Assembly: GCA_016234445.1 (NCBI GenBank)
Contig: JACRBT010000020.1
Location: forward strand, 62,001 to 126,000
Length of the DNA stretch: 64,000 nucleotides
Source: Chloroflexota bacterium
GTDB lineage: Bacteria > Chloroflexota > Dehalococcoidia > Tepidiformales > Tepidiformaceae
Direction: 5' to 3'
Positions 8,278-16,864 of this stretch are shown here, piece after piece; position 1 is the first letter of the stretch, and each line of letters starts with the position of its first letter. The translations under genes were made by a program, and so were the position numbers. Under the pieces are notes generated by a model. That model searched no databases. It saw only the letters and a list, made by a program, of their open reading frames with translations, and had not been told where the DNA came from.

Positions 8278-8532
8278 CTATCGCCCCTTCAGCGCGAACG
8301 GCACCGCGCTGGTCGCAATCAGCAGCACCGCCACGACGGCCGACCCCACATCCCCGCCGCTTGCCGCGGTGCTCGCGACGGAAGCGACGGCGAAGACGGC
8401 CACGCCCCCAAGCCGAATGAACTCACGGGCGGGGGACTCTGTCTTGAGGTAGGTGGTGAGCCCGAAGGCTACGCACATCGCGCCAGTGCCGAGGGCTATC
8501 CCGAGGACCCACACTGCCGTGTCGATGTCCAA
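8278..8532 (-). CDS. Small membrane protein of unknown function
   Basis: About 84 residues with three hydrophobic stretches (VWVLGIALGTGAMCVAFGL, GGVAVFAVASVAS, SAVVAVLLIATSAVPFAL), so it is predicted to be integral to the membrane. The start is uncertain. A TTG at 8532 has AGGAG right against it, and a GTG at 8514 is possible. It lies 16 nt downstream of the next minus-strand membrane protein gene, probably in the same transcript. No family recognised. Confidence 0.55.
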   Translation of the reverse strand: MDIDTAVWVLGIALGTGAMCVAFGLTTYLKTESPAREFIRLGGVAVFAVASVASTAASGGDVGSAVVAVLLIATSAVPFALKGR

Positions 8533-8548
8533 CTCCTGCTGATACCGC

Positions 8549-9055
8549 CTACAGTGGCTGACTCAGGTTGTAGACAAAAGTGACGGCGAAACCCGCCGCG
8601 CCGGCGAGAAGCAGCGTCTTTGCGACAGTGCCCCGCCGTGTGGTTGCCGTCACGATGTCTCTCAACGAGCGAGCGTCCGCCAGTACCCAGCCGGAGACCG
8701 CAACCAGAACAGAGGCGCCGCCGTATGACCGAGCGATCAGCGCGACCGGCGTGAGGCCGAGCACCCCCACCGCCAGCCAGCTTCTCCGCTCGGCAGACCA
8801 GGCTCGGGCGCCCTTCTTCTGGCCTGAATCCTTCCGCGTCAGTGTTCTCGTGAGGTCGCCCCGCCACCAGGCCCTGCCCACAATGACGGACAAGATGGCC
8901 GTGCCCACGATGATCGGCTGCAGCTCCGCAGAGATTGCACCCCACACGCCGAGGCAGCCGACGAGGGCGATCACTAAGACGTCCCTCGTGCCGAGCCCTC
9001 GCAAGAGACGATGCCAGGCAGCCACCGCGAAATCTCCCGCCGTCTTCAAACGCAT
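8549..9055 (-). CDS. Membrane protein of unknown function
   Basis: 168 residues with about four hydrophobic segments (VLVIALVGCLGVWGAI, IIVGTAILSVIVGRAW, WLAVGVLGLTPVALIA, TLLLAGAAGFAVTFVY) and a basic cytoplasmic loop. An ATG at 9055 has GGGGA just before it and a TAGGAT box 12 nt upstream. It probably forms a two-gene unit with the small membrane protein downstream. No family recognised. Confidence 0.65.
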   Translation of the reverse strand: MRLKTAGDFAVAAWHRLLRGLGTRDVLVIALVGCLGVWGAISAELQPIIVGTAILSVIVGRAWWRGDLTRTLTRKDSGQKKGARAWSAERRSWLAVGVLGLTPVALIARSYGGASVLVAVSGWVLADARSLRDIVTATTRRGTVAKTLLLAGAAGFAVTFVYNLSQPL

Positions 9056-9162
9056 TCCCCGTCCATCATCCTACCCGCAGGCCCCTGCGCGGGAGGGGCA
9101 TCCGGTGACAGATGCGGGTCGGTTCGCGGCGTCGTGGGGCGCGCGCCGGGCCTCTCCCCCCA

Positions 9163-10194
9163 TCAGGCACAGCCCCCGTCAAAGCGCGGCCAGCGTTCCG
9201 CCCGGCCGCCCGCGGAGATGAAAACGGCGTCGGGGTCGGACGCGGCAGTCCAGAGTTGGCGCTTGCCGCTGCGATAGCCAGTGGCCTTCGCATCGCTCGG
9301 GAGGCGGGCGTTGCGGTCGAAGGGGCCGGCCGTGTGGTCCGCGAGGATGCCGAAGGGGTCCCCCGCGTAGGTCTTGCCCCGGAACTGGAGGAAGACGATC
9401 GTTTGCCAGTCGCAATGCTCGGGGCCTTGCCACTGGGAGATCACATCGCCCGGAAGCGTCTCTCCGCGGCTGCCGGTCCAGGGTGCTGGGGCGACAGGCG
9501 TGGGCAGACGGCCGGGTGCGGGTGTTGGAGCGGTGGCGGCGCGGGCCCCGGTGGCCTTCTCGTCGATGATGAAGGCGATTTCCAGGGCGGCATCCAGGGG
9601 GTCTCCGGTTGACGCCGGGACTTCGACCCGCGCGACCAGGTTGTCCCGGCGGAAGAGGAGACCGGGGACGAACTGGCCCGGGTGCTGTTTGAAGCCCTCG
9701 TAGAGGATGGCCTCCTCCCCGGGCAACCGCAGATCCGTCACCGCGACGCGCATGGGGAGCAGCTCGGCCCGGGCGGCGAACGCTTCGCGCGCCCCGGACT
9801 CGGTATCGAAGAGCGAGATAGAGATGCGCGCGTAGCGATCCCTCCCGTCCAGGGTTTCGCGGAGGTGGCTGTCGAAGCCCCAGGCAGCGAACCTCCCCCG
9901 GGACTCCGTGATGTCGTGCGCATCGGTGATGCCGAGGGCGCGATACTCCTCGATGAGCGCTATCTCGGCGTAGCTGATCGAGTAGAAGTCACTGCCGGGG
10001 TGGATGTCGGCGCGGCTGAGGGCCTCCACGATAAACTTGTCACCGCTGTCGCTGTCCTCGGCGAGGATGCCGTAGCGGCTCGCGGGACCCTCGATGGGCC
10101 CGGGGTGGCCGGACTCTTTGCCACAGGCAACGAGCGACAGCTGGGCCGCGAGGCAAAGGCCTGCCGTGACCGTCCACCATCGCCCGCTGCGCAT
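9163..10194 (-). CDS. Lipoprotein of unknown function
   Basis: 343 residues. The signal peptide ends in lipobox LVAC followed by GKES. The body (about 40-210) looks like a globular mixed domain with DSDSGDKFIVEALSRADIHPG. A Pro-rich linker (PTPAPGRLPTPVAPAPW) and a C-terminal domain of about 90 residues with two Cys (EHCDWQTIVFL, FDGGCA) follow. The C-terminal pattern of a value checked against a display of an item resembles short domains at the end of other Chloroflexota lipoproteins, but this is only an impression. It is a single gene with a leaderless-type promoter. Confidence 0.65.
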   Translation of the reverse strand: MRSGRWWTVTAGLCLAAQLSLVACGKESGHPGPIEGPASRYGILAEDSDSGDKFIVEALSRADIHPGSDFYSISYAEIALIEEYRALGITDAHDITESRGRFAAWGFDSHLRETLDGRDRYARISISLFDTESGAREAFAARAELLPMRVAVTDLRLPGEEAILYEGFKQHPGQFVPGLLFRRDNLVARVEVPASTGDPLDAALEIAFIIDEKATGARAATAPTPAPGRLPTPVAPAPWTGSRGETLPGDVISQWQGPEHCDWQTIVFLQFRGKTYAGDPFGILADHTAGPFDRNARLPSDAKATGYRSGKRQLWTAASDPDAVFISAGGRAERWPRFDGGCA

Positions 10195-10201
10195 GGGGAG
10201 A

Positions 10202-10207
10202 ACTCTA
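10202..10207 (-). promoter_or_regulatory. -10 box (TAGAGT) 7 nt before an ATG
   Basis: On the minus strand TAGAGT is followed by TCTCCCC and the ATG at 10194. The spacing fits a leaderless start. Confidence 0.45.
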
Positions 10208-10259
10208 CACCCGGCCGGTAAAGGCCTCGCCGTCGCGCCCCGCGCTAGCCCGTAGCCCC

Positions 10260-11507
10260 CTACGAAACCAGCACCCGCAGCTCCACCAGGCCCCGGAAGG
10301 CCGGGATCTGGCGGTGTTCGATCTTCGCCGACGGGTCGAGCCGCAGCTTCGGGAAACGCTGGATGAGCGCCAGGATCGCGGTCTGCGCTTCCAGCCGGGC
10401 CAGCGGCGCGCCCAGGCAGTAACGCCGCCCGCCCCCGAAGGAGACGTGGTTGATCTCCTCGCGGGTGACGTCGAAGTGGTGCGGGTTCGGGTGGACCGAG
10501 GGGTCGTGGTTCGCCGCCGCCAGCGAGACGCCGATGCTCTGGCCGGCCTGCACCGGGCAGCCCCGGATCTCCATGTCCGTCAGCGTCGTCCGCCCCGACT
10601 GCACCACCGGCGGGTCGTAGCGGATCATCTCCTCGACCGCGTTCACGATCAGCGAGGGGTCGTTTCGCAGCTTTTCGAGTTCGGCCGGGTTGTCGAGCAG
10701 CGCCAGGACGCCGTTGCCGATGAGGTCCGTCGTCGTCAGGTTGCCCGCCGCGAGGAGCAGCGAGGTCATCGTCACCACTTCCTCGTCGCTCAGCATCTGG
10801 CCGTGCTCCTCCGCCTCGATCATCGCCGTGAGGAGGTCATGACGGCGGTCCTTGCGGCGCTCGGCGACGGCCTTCACCAGGTAGGCGTTCTGCTCGCGGC
10901 CCGCCTTTTCGACCTCCGCCCGCTTTTCGTCGGAAAGGAACGGATTGAAGCCCTGGATGCCAATGTCGGACCACTTCTTGAACTGCTTCTGGTCCTTCGG
11001 GTCCACGCCCAGCATCTCGGCGATGACGATCGTCGGGAGCGGCGCCGAGAAGTCGGCGATGACGTCGAAGCCGTCGCGGCCCTCCAGCCCGTCGAGGAGC
11101 TCGCTGGTGATCGCCCGGATGCGCGGCCCCATGGCGTCGACGGCGCGGGGGGTGAAGGCCTTGTTCACCAGCCCGCGGAGGCGGTCGTGGTGGGGCGGGT
11201 CCTGGAAAAGCATGCTCGGTTCGGCGTCGGTTTCCGCCAGCCGTTGCGCCCGCATCCGCCCGGCGACGCTTTCGTTCTTCGACTTCCGGGGGTCGACCGA
11301 AAGCTCGCGATTGTGGAGGACGGCCGTGACGTCTTCGTGGCGGGTGAGCACGTGGGTGCCCATCAGGGCGTTGTAGTGGACCGGCTCGCGTTCGCGCAGT
11401 TCGTCGAGGATCGGGTGAGGGTCCTCACGGAAGGCGGGGTCCAGCGGCATGAGCTGGATGCCCGTGGGGACGGGCTTCGCGGCGGCGGGGTCATTCGTTG
11501 CGGTCAT
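10260..11507 (-). CDS. Cytochrome P450
   Basis: 415 residues, the normal size for a soluble bacterial class I P450. It has the I-helix LLLAAGNLTTTDLIGNG, the ExxR motif in VEEMIRYDPP and the heme loop FGGGRRYCLGAPLA with the axial Cys364. The I-helix has AAGNLTT where most P450s have an acid-Thr pair (AGxDTT), so the proton-relay acid is an Asn. No ferredoxin or reductase partner is adjacent. Substrate unknown. A palindrome sits between its -10 box and start codon, which suggests repression by an unidentified regulator. Confidence 0.93.
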   Translation of the reverse strand: MTATNDPAAAKPVPTGIQLMPLDPAFREDPHPILDELREREPVHYNALMGTHVLTRHEDVTAVLHNRELSVDPRKSKNESVAGRMRAQRLAETDAEPSMLFQDPPHHDRLRGLVNKAFTPRAVDAMGPRIRAITSELLDGLEGRDGFDVIADFSAPLPTIVIAEMLGVDPKDQKQFKKWSDIGIQGFNPFLSDEKRAEVEKAGREQNAYLVKAVAERRKDRRHDLLTAMIEAEEHGQMLSDEEVVTMTSLLLAAGNLTTTDLIGNGVLALLDNPAELEKLRNDPSLIVNAVEEMIRYDPPVVQSGRTTLTDMEIRGCPVQAGQSIGVSLAAANHDPSVHPNPHHFDVTREEINHVSFGGGRRYCLGAPLARLEAQTAILALIQRFPKLRLDPSAKIEHRQIPAFRGLVELRVLVS

Positions 11508-11531
11508 GACATCGTGCTCCAGTCGTCAAAG

Positions 11532-11554
11532 ACGAACGATATTCGTGGATTCTA
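11532..11554 (-). promoter_or_regulatory. P450 promoter with operator-like palindrome
   Basis: On the minus strand TAGAAT (11549-11554) is followed at once by ACGAATATCGTTCGT (11532-11546). That is a 5-5-5 inverted repeat (ACGAA/TTCGT). It lies where a repressor would block transcription of the P450 gene. A CTGGAG ribosome-binding site follows nearer the ATG. Confidence 0.45.
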
Positions 11555-11604
11555 CGTCGAACCGGAGCGCGTGTGTAGAGGCAAATGCGTAAAGAAAGGC
11601 GCGG

Positions 11605-12405
11605 CTATCCCCGGTCTTCCGCCCAGGCCGCCCCGGCGCCCTTCGCCACAAAGCGGCCGAGGCCCGGCGCCGGCAGGTGGCTCGCCCCGACCAGGCCGCC
11701 TTCGCGCACCAGCCGTTCGAGGATCTTCAGGCGCGTCTGGCGGGCAATGCCCCGGTCCCAGTCGAACGTGTTGACGAGGTCCGGGTCCTCCACGTCGGCC
11801 TTCGAAATCACGACGTCGCCGAGGATGAAGCCGCGCTCGCCGCCGGAGCTGATGACGATGCTCGTGTGGCCCGGCGTGTGCCCCGGGGTGGGGATCGCCG
11901 TGAGCGACGGCGCCAGCGTGTGTTCGCCTTCGATCAGCTCCATGCACCCCATCGCCTCCAGCGGGACGACGTCGCGGACGAACGAATCCGGCGGCGGCGT
12001 GGCGTTGCCGTAGTGCTCCCAGTCGGCCCGGGGGACGTGGTAACGCGCCTTCGGGAAGAGGGGCTTGCCGGTCGCGCGGTCCAGGTTCCAGCCGGTGTGG
12101 TCGCCGTGGAGGTGGGTGAAGACGATCGCGTCGATCAAGGCGGGGTCGACCTTCGCCGCGGCCAGCTCGGCCATGAGCCGCCCCTGGAACTCTGGCCCCC
12201 AGCCAGTGTCGACCAGCACCGAACGGCTGCCGTCGACGAGCAGGAAGCAGCCGAAGTTGAGCGGCACCCGCCCTTCGGCATCGAAGTATCCGCGGAAGCG
12301 GTCGAGCGCCGCGCCCGCCTCCGGGTAGACCGCCGTGGCCGCGTAGGGCATGACGTTGTCCACCAGCGCCACCACGTCGACATTGCCAACTCGCCGTCGT
12401 TCCAT
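11605..12405 (-). CDS. MBL-fold metallohydrolase
   Basis: 266 residues from the ATG at 12405, which has AGGGA six bases upstream. The metal-binding motif is FTHLHGDHTGWN, followed by a downstream His in TPGHTPGHTS and an Asp in LGDVVIS, so a binuclear zinc site is expected. The arrangement SFVRDVVPLEAMGCMELIEGEHTL is typical of quorum-quenching-lactonase-like and related MBL hydrolases. Probably cytosolic. Substrate is not predictable. It diverges from the phasin-like gene. Confidence 0.88.
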   Translation of the reverse strand: MERRRVGNVDVVALVDNVMPYAATAVYPEAGAALDRFRGYFDAEGRVPLNFGCFLLVDGSRSVLVDTGWGPEFQGRLMAELAAAKVDPALIDAIVFTHLHGDHTGWNLDRATGKPLFPKARYHVPRADWEHYGNATPPPDSFVRDVVPLEAMGCMELIEGEHTLAPSLTAIPTPGHTPGHTSIVISSGGERGFILGDVVISKADVEDPDLVNTFDWDRGIARQTRLKILERLVREGGLVGASHLPAPGLGRFVAKGAGAAWAEDRG

Positions 12406-12505
12406 TGTCCCTGAATCCCCGTTTCGTGTGGTGTGGCCGCCGGGGAAAAGGTACCGCGCGCGGCGGCGGTTGGCCATCGGAGGCCGCGACTCTTCCCCGG
12501 TGGTG

Positions 12506-12511
12506 TAGCAT
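12506..12511 (+). promoter_or_regulatory. -10 box (TAGCAT) 6 nt before an ATG
   Basis: TAGCAT, six bases, then ATG at 12518. This is the leaderless spacing and there is no ribosome-binding site. Confidence 0.45.
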
Positions 12512-12517
12512 TCCCAC

Positions 12518-12886
12518 ATGACACAGCCGCAGCCCTTCGGAGACATCCTTGGCGCCTGGAAAAAGGCGACCGACGACTACCTCGCCACCTGGGGCAAGAC
12601 CTTCGAACAACTGACCGGCACCGACCAGGCAGCCGAAGCCCAGCGCGAGGCGACGAAGACCTTCCTCGGCGCCCAGGCGGCGATGTCCGAGCAGGCGCGC
12701 CAGGTCTGGGGGCCGATGATCGAAGCCGCAGGCGCCGTGCCGATCACCGAGTTCCGGCGGCTGATGGACCAGGTCCAGACCGTCCTCCTCCGCCTCGACC
12801 GGATCGACGACGCCCTCCGCGACCTCAAGGCGGCCAACCCCGCGCCCGGGAAGCGGAAGGCCAGGAAGAAGGCGGGCGAGGAGTAG
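12518..12886 (+). CDS. PhaE/phasin-like protein
   Basis: 122 residues, nearly all helical, with a Lys/Arg-rich tail (KRKARKKAGEE). The C-terminal heptad-like stretch LMDQVQTVLLRLDRIDDALRDLK resembles the end of class III PHA synthase subunit PhaE and of phasins. It would bind PHA granules or the PhaC subunit. It is much shorter than typical PhaE (over 300 residues). The link is supported by the phaC gene 0.7 kb downstream on the other strand. The call is inference from composition and context. Confidence 0.6.
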   Translation: MTQPQPFGDILGAWKKATDDYLATWGKTFEQLTGTDQAAEAQREATKTFLGAQAAMSEQARQVWGPMIEAAGAVPITEFRRLMDQVQTVLLRLDRIDDALRDLKAANPAPGKRKARKKAGEE

Positions 12887-12939
12887 CCTGCGCCGTGGGA
12901 TCCCCGGCGTAGCTGCTACACTGGCCCTGAGGCGAAGGC

Positions 12940-13578
12940 ATGGCGATCGCACCCACAACTCCCGCCGCGCTCCTCCCGCCGCTGGAAAACGGCGACCGGC
13001 TGACGCGCGCCGAGTTCCACCGCCGCTACGAGGCACGGCCAGACCTCCGCAAGGCCGAACTCATCGAGGGGGTCGTGCACGTGCCATCACCCGTGCGGGC
13101 TCGCGATCACGGGCAGCCGGAAGCGCTTCTTGGCGGCTGGCTTTCCCACTATTGGGCCGGGCATCCGGAGCTGTCGCTCGTGCACAACGCGACCGTACTC
13201 ATCGACCTGGACAACGAAGTCCAGCCCGACCTGAGCCTTCGCCGGGCCGAAGGCGGCGCCAGCCAGATCACTGCGGAAGGCTACATCCAGGGCCCGCCGG
13301 AGCTCGTCGCCGAGATCGCCGCCAGCTCTGCCTCCATCGACCTCCACGCGAAGAAGAACGTCTACCGCCGCAACGGCGTCCAGGAGTACCTCGCCTGGCG
13401 GGTGTACGACAACGCGGTCGACTGGTTCTCCCTCCAGGAAGGCGACTATGTCCGCCTCGACCCCAGCAGCGCAGGCATCATCGAAAGCGGCATCTTCCCG
13501 GGCCTCCGGCTCGACGTGGCGAAACTCCTGGCCGGCGACCTCGCTGGCGTCATCGCCGCCCTCGACGCCCCGGGATAG
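12940..13578 (+). CDS. Uma2 family (DUF820) putative endonuclease
   Basis: 212 residues with the restriction-endonuclease-like core of Uma2 proteins: AELIEGVVHVPSP, VQPDLSLRR (the PD motif), PELVAEIAASSASIDLHAKKNVYRRNGVQEYL with the ExK-like element, and a hydrophobic C terminus. These PD-(D/E)xK proteins occur in many copies in cyanobacteria and Chloroflexota, and their role is unsettled. A TACACT box lies at 12917-12922. The gene separates the PhaE-like gene from phaC and may be a late insertion there. Confidence 0.88.
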   Translation: MAIAPTTPAALLPPLENGDRLTRAEFHRRYEARPDLRKAELIEGVVHVPSPVRARDHGQPEALLGGWLSHYWAGHPELSLVHNATVLIDLDNEVQPDLSLRRAEGGASQITAEGYIQGPPELVAEIAASSASIDLHAKKNVYRRNGVQEYLAWRVYDNAVDWFSLQEGDYVRLDPSSAGIIESGIFPGLRLDVAKLLAGDLAGVIAALDAPG

Positions 13579-13590
13579 GGACTCGCGCCC

Positions 13591-14643
13591 TCAGTCGTCG
13601 TGGTCCTGGAGCCAGCGGATGACGCCGGGCCAGACGTCGCCCCGGGCGCGGCGGCCCGCGATCACGGAGATGTGGCCCCCGGGCAATTCAAGGAAGGTCT
13701 TGTCCTTGCTCCCGACGTGGTCGACCAGCGCTTTCGCGCTCGCCGGCGGCACGATCTCGTCGCCCTTCGCGCCGATGCAGAGCAGGGGCACGGTGATGTC
13801 GCGGAGGTTGATGGCTTCGCCCATCACCCGGAACTTCCCCTGGATCAGCTCGTTGCCGCGGTAGAAGTGCTGCACCCACTGGCGGAAGAACTGCTTCGGC
13901 AACGGCACCCATTCGCTCGACCAGCGGTTCATCGCCCGGTAGCCGGTCATGAAGCCGGGGTCGTCGAGCTTCGTCATCACCGTCGCCATCAGCTGAGCGT
14001 CGGCCATCGGGTTCATCATCTTGAAGCCGGAACGGACGAATTCGGCCGGCATCAGGTCGAAGGTCTCGACCACGGCGTCGACGTCGAAGTGGCCCTCCGC
14101 GGTCATCGTCGGGAAGTCACCCTCGCCGAAGTCGATCGGGCCGACCATCGTCAGGAGGTTCTTAACCGGCAGCGACGGGTCGGCGGCAAGGGCGGAAACG
14201 CACATCGGCACGCCCATGCAGTAGCCGAACAGCGTGGCCGACTCAGCCCCGGCGTGGGCGAGGGCCTGGCCCAGGAGCGCCGGGACCATGCCGGCGATGA
14301 CGTCGTCCAGCCCCATGTCGCGGTCTTCGGGCCCGAACACACCCCAGTCGCAGAGGTAGAAGGGGACGCCCTGTTCGGCGAGGTATTCGACGAACGACTC
14401 GCCGGGGCGAAGGTCGAAGATGTAGGGGCGGCTGATGCCGAGGTAGGGGAAGAGCACCAGCGGCGTCTGGAGGCGGCCGCCGTCGCGGGGGGGGTAGTAG
14501 TAGAGGCGGGCCTTGCCGCGAAAGCCGACGGCGACCCGGCGCGACTGGGCGATCGGCGCGGGGGTGCCCAGCGTCACTTCCCGGATGCCATGCGCCAGGC
14601 GGAGGAGTTCCCGCTCCAGCTCCTGTCCTTCTGCTTCGCTCAT
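13591..14643 (-). CDS. phaC: Poly(3-hydroxyalkanoate) synthase, class III PhaC-like
   Basis: 350 residues, the class III PhaC length. The lipase-like box is GYCMGV with the catalytic Cys142. The Asp lies in IGAKGDEIVPP and the His in LPGGHISVIAG. Other PhaC features are PLVLFPYLGISRPYIFDLRPGESFVEYL and the WSSEWVPLPKQFFRQWVQHFYRGNELIQGK block. It polymerises hydroxyacyl-CoA to PHA on granules. Class III enzymes need PhaE, and the short helical protein at 12518 is a candidate. It has a TAGACT box and a 28-nt leader. The downstream gene (Uma2) is convergent. Confidence 0.88.
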   Translation of the reverse strand: MSEAEGQELERELLRLAHGIREVTLGTPAPIAQSRRVAVGFRGKARLYYYPPRDGGRLQTPLVLFPYLGISRPYIFDLRPGESFVEYLAEQGVPFYLCDWGVFGPEDRDMGLDDVIAGMVPALLGQALAHAGAESATLFGYCMGVPMCVSALAADPSLPVKNLLTMVGPIDFGEGDFPTMTAEGHFDVDAVVETFDLMPAEFVRSGFKMMNPMADAQLMATVMTKLDDPGFMTGYRAMNRWSSEWVPLPKQFFRQWVQHFYRGNELIQGKFRVMGEAINLRDITVPLLCIGAKGDEIVPPASAKALVDHVGSKDKTFLELPGGHISVIAGRRARGDVWPGVIRWLQDHDD

Positions 14644-14710
14644 CGCCCTGCCCCCGGGGAAAGATGGCCGCAGTCTACCACCGCTGCCGGGCCGTCCGCG
14701 TTCTGGGGCC

Positions 14711-15076
14711 CTACCCGCCGGCGAGCTTCGCCCGGAACCCCATCGCCGTCAGCTTTTCGAGCAGCCGGTCGCGGTGGTCGCCCTGCACTTCGAGGACGCG
14801 ACCCTCCCGCGCGCCGCCCGCGCCGCAATGCTGCTTCAGGGTGCGAAGGATGGTGTCGAGCTCGGCTTCGGAGCCGGGCAGGCCGGTGACCGTCGTTGCG
14901 GTCTTGCCCTTGCGGCCGCGGCTGTCGCGCTGAATGCGGACAACGCCGTCGTTCGGGGGCGCCGGCGGGGGACGCTGAGGTGCCGCCTTCCCTCGCGCGG
15001 GGACCGGGGGCCGGTTGTCGCGGACGCGCCCGCCGTCGGTGGAATAGACCAGGCGGGAGTCGCCGTCGTGGTTCAT
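14711..15076 (-). CDS. yciH: SUI1/YciH family translation initiation factor
   Basis: 121 residues. A basic, Pro-rich N terminus is followed by the SUI1 domain: VVRIQRDSRGRKGKTATTVTGLPG, then LDTILRTLKQHCGAGGAREGRVLEVQGDHRDRLLEKLTAMGF. This is the bacterial relative of eIF1, thought to affect start-codon selection. Given the many leaderless-type starts in this window, its presence is worth noting. It follows the DUF-like gene at 15098 by 21 nt, probably in one transcript. Confidence 0.92.
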   Translation of the reverse strand: MNHDGDSRLVYSTDGGRVRDNRPPVPARGKAAPQRPPPAPPNDGVVRIQRDSRGRKGKTATTVTGLPGSEAELDTILRTLKQHCGAGGAREGRVLEVQGDHRDRLLEKLTAMGFRAKLAGG

Positions 15077-15097
15077 GGGCTGGCCGCGGACGGCCGC

Positions 15098-15619
15098 TTA
15101 GCCCGCCTTCTGGCCGACGCGGACGCCGAGTTCGTGGAGGAGGTGGCGGTATTCGGCGACCGTCGTCTCCGGGAGGTGGTTGTCCTTCAGCTGGCGGGCG
15201 ACGTCGGGCCGGTGGGGGTTGTAGCCGCGCGCTTCGAGGGTCGCGAGTTCGCGCCCGGCGATGCCGAAGTACTCTTCGAGGCCGCGAGTGGTGTGCGAAA
15301 GGCGCGTCACCGCCTGGGCGCGGCTCGTCTCGACCTCCGCGACGCTGCCGCCGCCGAGGTGGGCGATGAACTCCTCGAACTGCTCGTCGCTCATCTCCGC
15401 GGCGGCCTTCCCCAGTTGTTCGCGGAAGCGGGCGGCCCGGGCGACGGGGTCGACGCCGACGGGGACGAAGCGGACGGAACTCTGGAGGCCGGCCTCGAGG
15501 CCGAGGGCGACGTCGCTGAAGTAGCGGATCCTCCCGATGGCAACGTTGAGGGCGGCGACGTGCGAGACGTAGGCGTCGTAGGGCGAGGCAAGTTTCCAGA
15601 CGAGCGAAGGCAGGGCCAT
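15098..15619 (-). CDS. Conserved-looking protein of unknown function
   Basis: 173 residues from the ATG at 15619 (MALPSLVWKLASPY). It is mostly helical, with a central FREQLGKAAAEMSDEQFEEFIAHLGGGS. No motif or membrane segment is seen. It lies 21 nt upstream of yciH on the same strand, so it is probably co-transcribed with it. A longer GTG-started form to 15658 is possible. Confidence 0.6.
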   Translation of the reverse strand: MALPSLVWKLASPYDAYVSHVAALNVAIGRIRYFSDVALGLEAGLQSSVRFVPVGVDPVARAARFREQLGKAAAEMSDEQFEEFIAHLGGGSVAEVETSRAQAVTRLSHTTRGLEEYFGIAGRELATLEARGYNPHRPDVARQLKDNHLPETTVAEYRHLLHELGVRVGQKAG

Positions 15620-15681
15620 GGCAGCAACCCCGGGCGATGGCTGCGCCCATGGTACCACCGGCGGCGAGGGGGCGGGGGGTC

Positions 15682-16713
15682 TTACATCCCGTCCTCGAAG
15701 AAGTCGCGCTGGACATCGTTGCAGTCAAACAGGAGCGCGTCGTCGTTGCTGCTGTTGTTCCACACCGGGCTGGCACTCCACCAGAGCGTCGCCTGCGTGC
15801 CCGCAAAGGCCGGCACATCCGAGCTGATCACCACGTTCCCCGTCCCAACGTAGTCGGCCGGGAAGTCGAACCGCTGGTTGCCGGCCTGGCTGATGACGTA
15901 CCAGCCGGTCATCGGCCCCTGCGCGTTCACGGTGACGGTCTCTGCGACCTTGTCGAGGGCGATGATGTCGCCGGTCGATCCGCCGCAGGTCGCGGATGGG
16001 GAAGTCGCCGTGGGCGTGGCCCCGCTCCCGCCGCAGGAAATGCCGCTCACGTCCAGGATTGGATGGAGTTCGATCCCGTTCGGGGCCACGCCTCGCTGTC
16101 CATGGATCTCATCCCAGAAGCCGACGCCGACGAACGTCGCCGTCCCCGTGAGCGCCTTGAACGACGTCGTGGGCCCGCCGCAGGCCGCTTCGAACGCCTG
16201 CCTTGCCGCCTGCATCTCGGTCTTCTTCGCCGACCGGTTCGGGCCCTCGCAGGCGACGTCCGGCAACTCCACGATCATCGTGTGGGTGACGTCCGAGGGG
16301 TCTGCGATGACCAGGTGGATGTCGCGGTCGTCCTCTCGCTTCATCTCCACCAGCCGCGCGGTCACCCGGTACGTCGTGAACTCCAGCGGCGAGATCCGGG
16401 GGGTGTGGTCCCCGATCGCCGGCGCCGCCATCGCCCGCAGCGCGTCCACGGTTGTGTCCACCGGGGTGTAGTTCACAAAGACCGCTGGGGTGTCGGACAG
16501 GGTCTTCACGTCCCATCGTTCGACCCCGCACTGCAGCCCGAGCGGCCCGGGCGCCGAGTCCCCGGCAATGTTCGGGACGACGACGCTGTGGCCGCCGTCG
16601 CCCCGTGCGCTCGACCCTCCGCGAGAAGCACCGACGACGACGACCCCGGCCACCAGGGCACCGGCGGCGACAGCGGTCGCAATGAGGCGGCCGCGAGAGA
16701 CGCGTCTGGTCAT
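15682..16713 (-). CDS. Secreted protein with a C-terminal lamin-tail domain
   Basis: 343 residues. An N-terminal signal/anchor (RLIATAVAAGALVAGVVVVGA) is followed by a domain of about 190 residues with paired Cys (LQCGVERW, VACEG, AACGG, ISCGG) and the pattern LVEMKREDDRDIHLVIADPSD. The last 95 residues match the lamin-tail domain: GWYVISQAGNQRFDFP, VVISSDVPA, TLWWSASPVWNNSSNDDALLFD. Bacterial lamin-tail domains are extracellular Ig-like modules, often beside nucleases or phosphodiesterases. The N-terminal domain fits the small family found with LTDs in Chloroflexota, but this is inferred. Confidence 0.75.
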   Translation of the reverse strand: MTRRVSRGRLIATAVAAGALVAGVVVVGASRGGSSARGDGGHSVVVPNIAGDSAPGPLGLQCGVERWDVKTLSDTPAVFVNYTPVDTTVDALRAMAAPAIGDHTPRISPLEFTTYRVTARLVEMKREDDRDIHLVIADPSDVTHTMIVELPDVACEGPNRSAKKTEMQAARQAFEAACGGPTTSFKALTGTATFVGVGFWDEIHGQRGVAPNGIELHPILDVSGISCGGSGATPTATSPSATCGGSTGDIIALDKVAETVTVNAQGPMTGWYVISQAGNQRFDFPADYVGTGNVVISSDVPAFAGTQATLWWSASPVWNNSSNDDALLFDCNDVQRDFFEDGM

Positions 16714-16864
16714 CCCGTGACTCCGAGCAGCAGTCGCCGCCCGAGGTCACCATACAACTGCCCTGGTGGGGGGAGCCATAGCGACAACTTCTGTCGCGAT
16801 CCCACCCCGCTCCGCCCACAGCCTGCCGCCCGGTACACTGGGCTCACCACACCGGGAGCGCCCC

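Noticed and set aside
16714-16864. A riboswitch upstream of malic enzyme.
   Set aside because: Only 150 bp, with a promoter box close to the gene and no conserved fold recognised.
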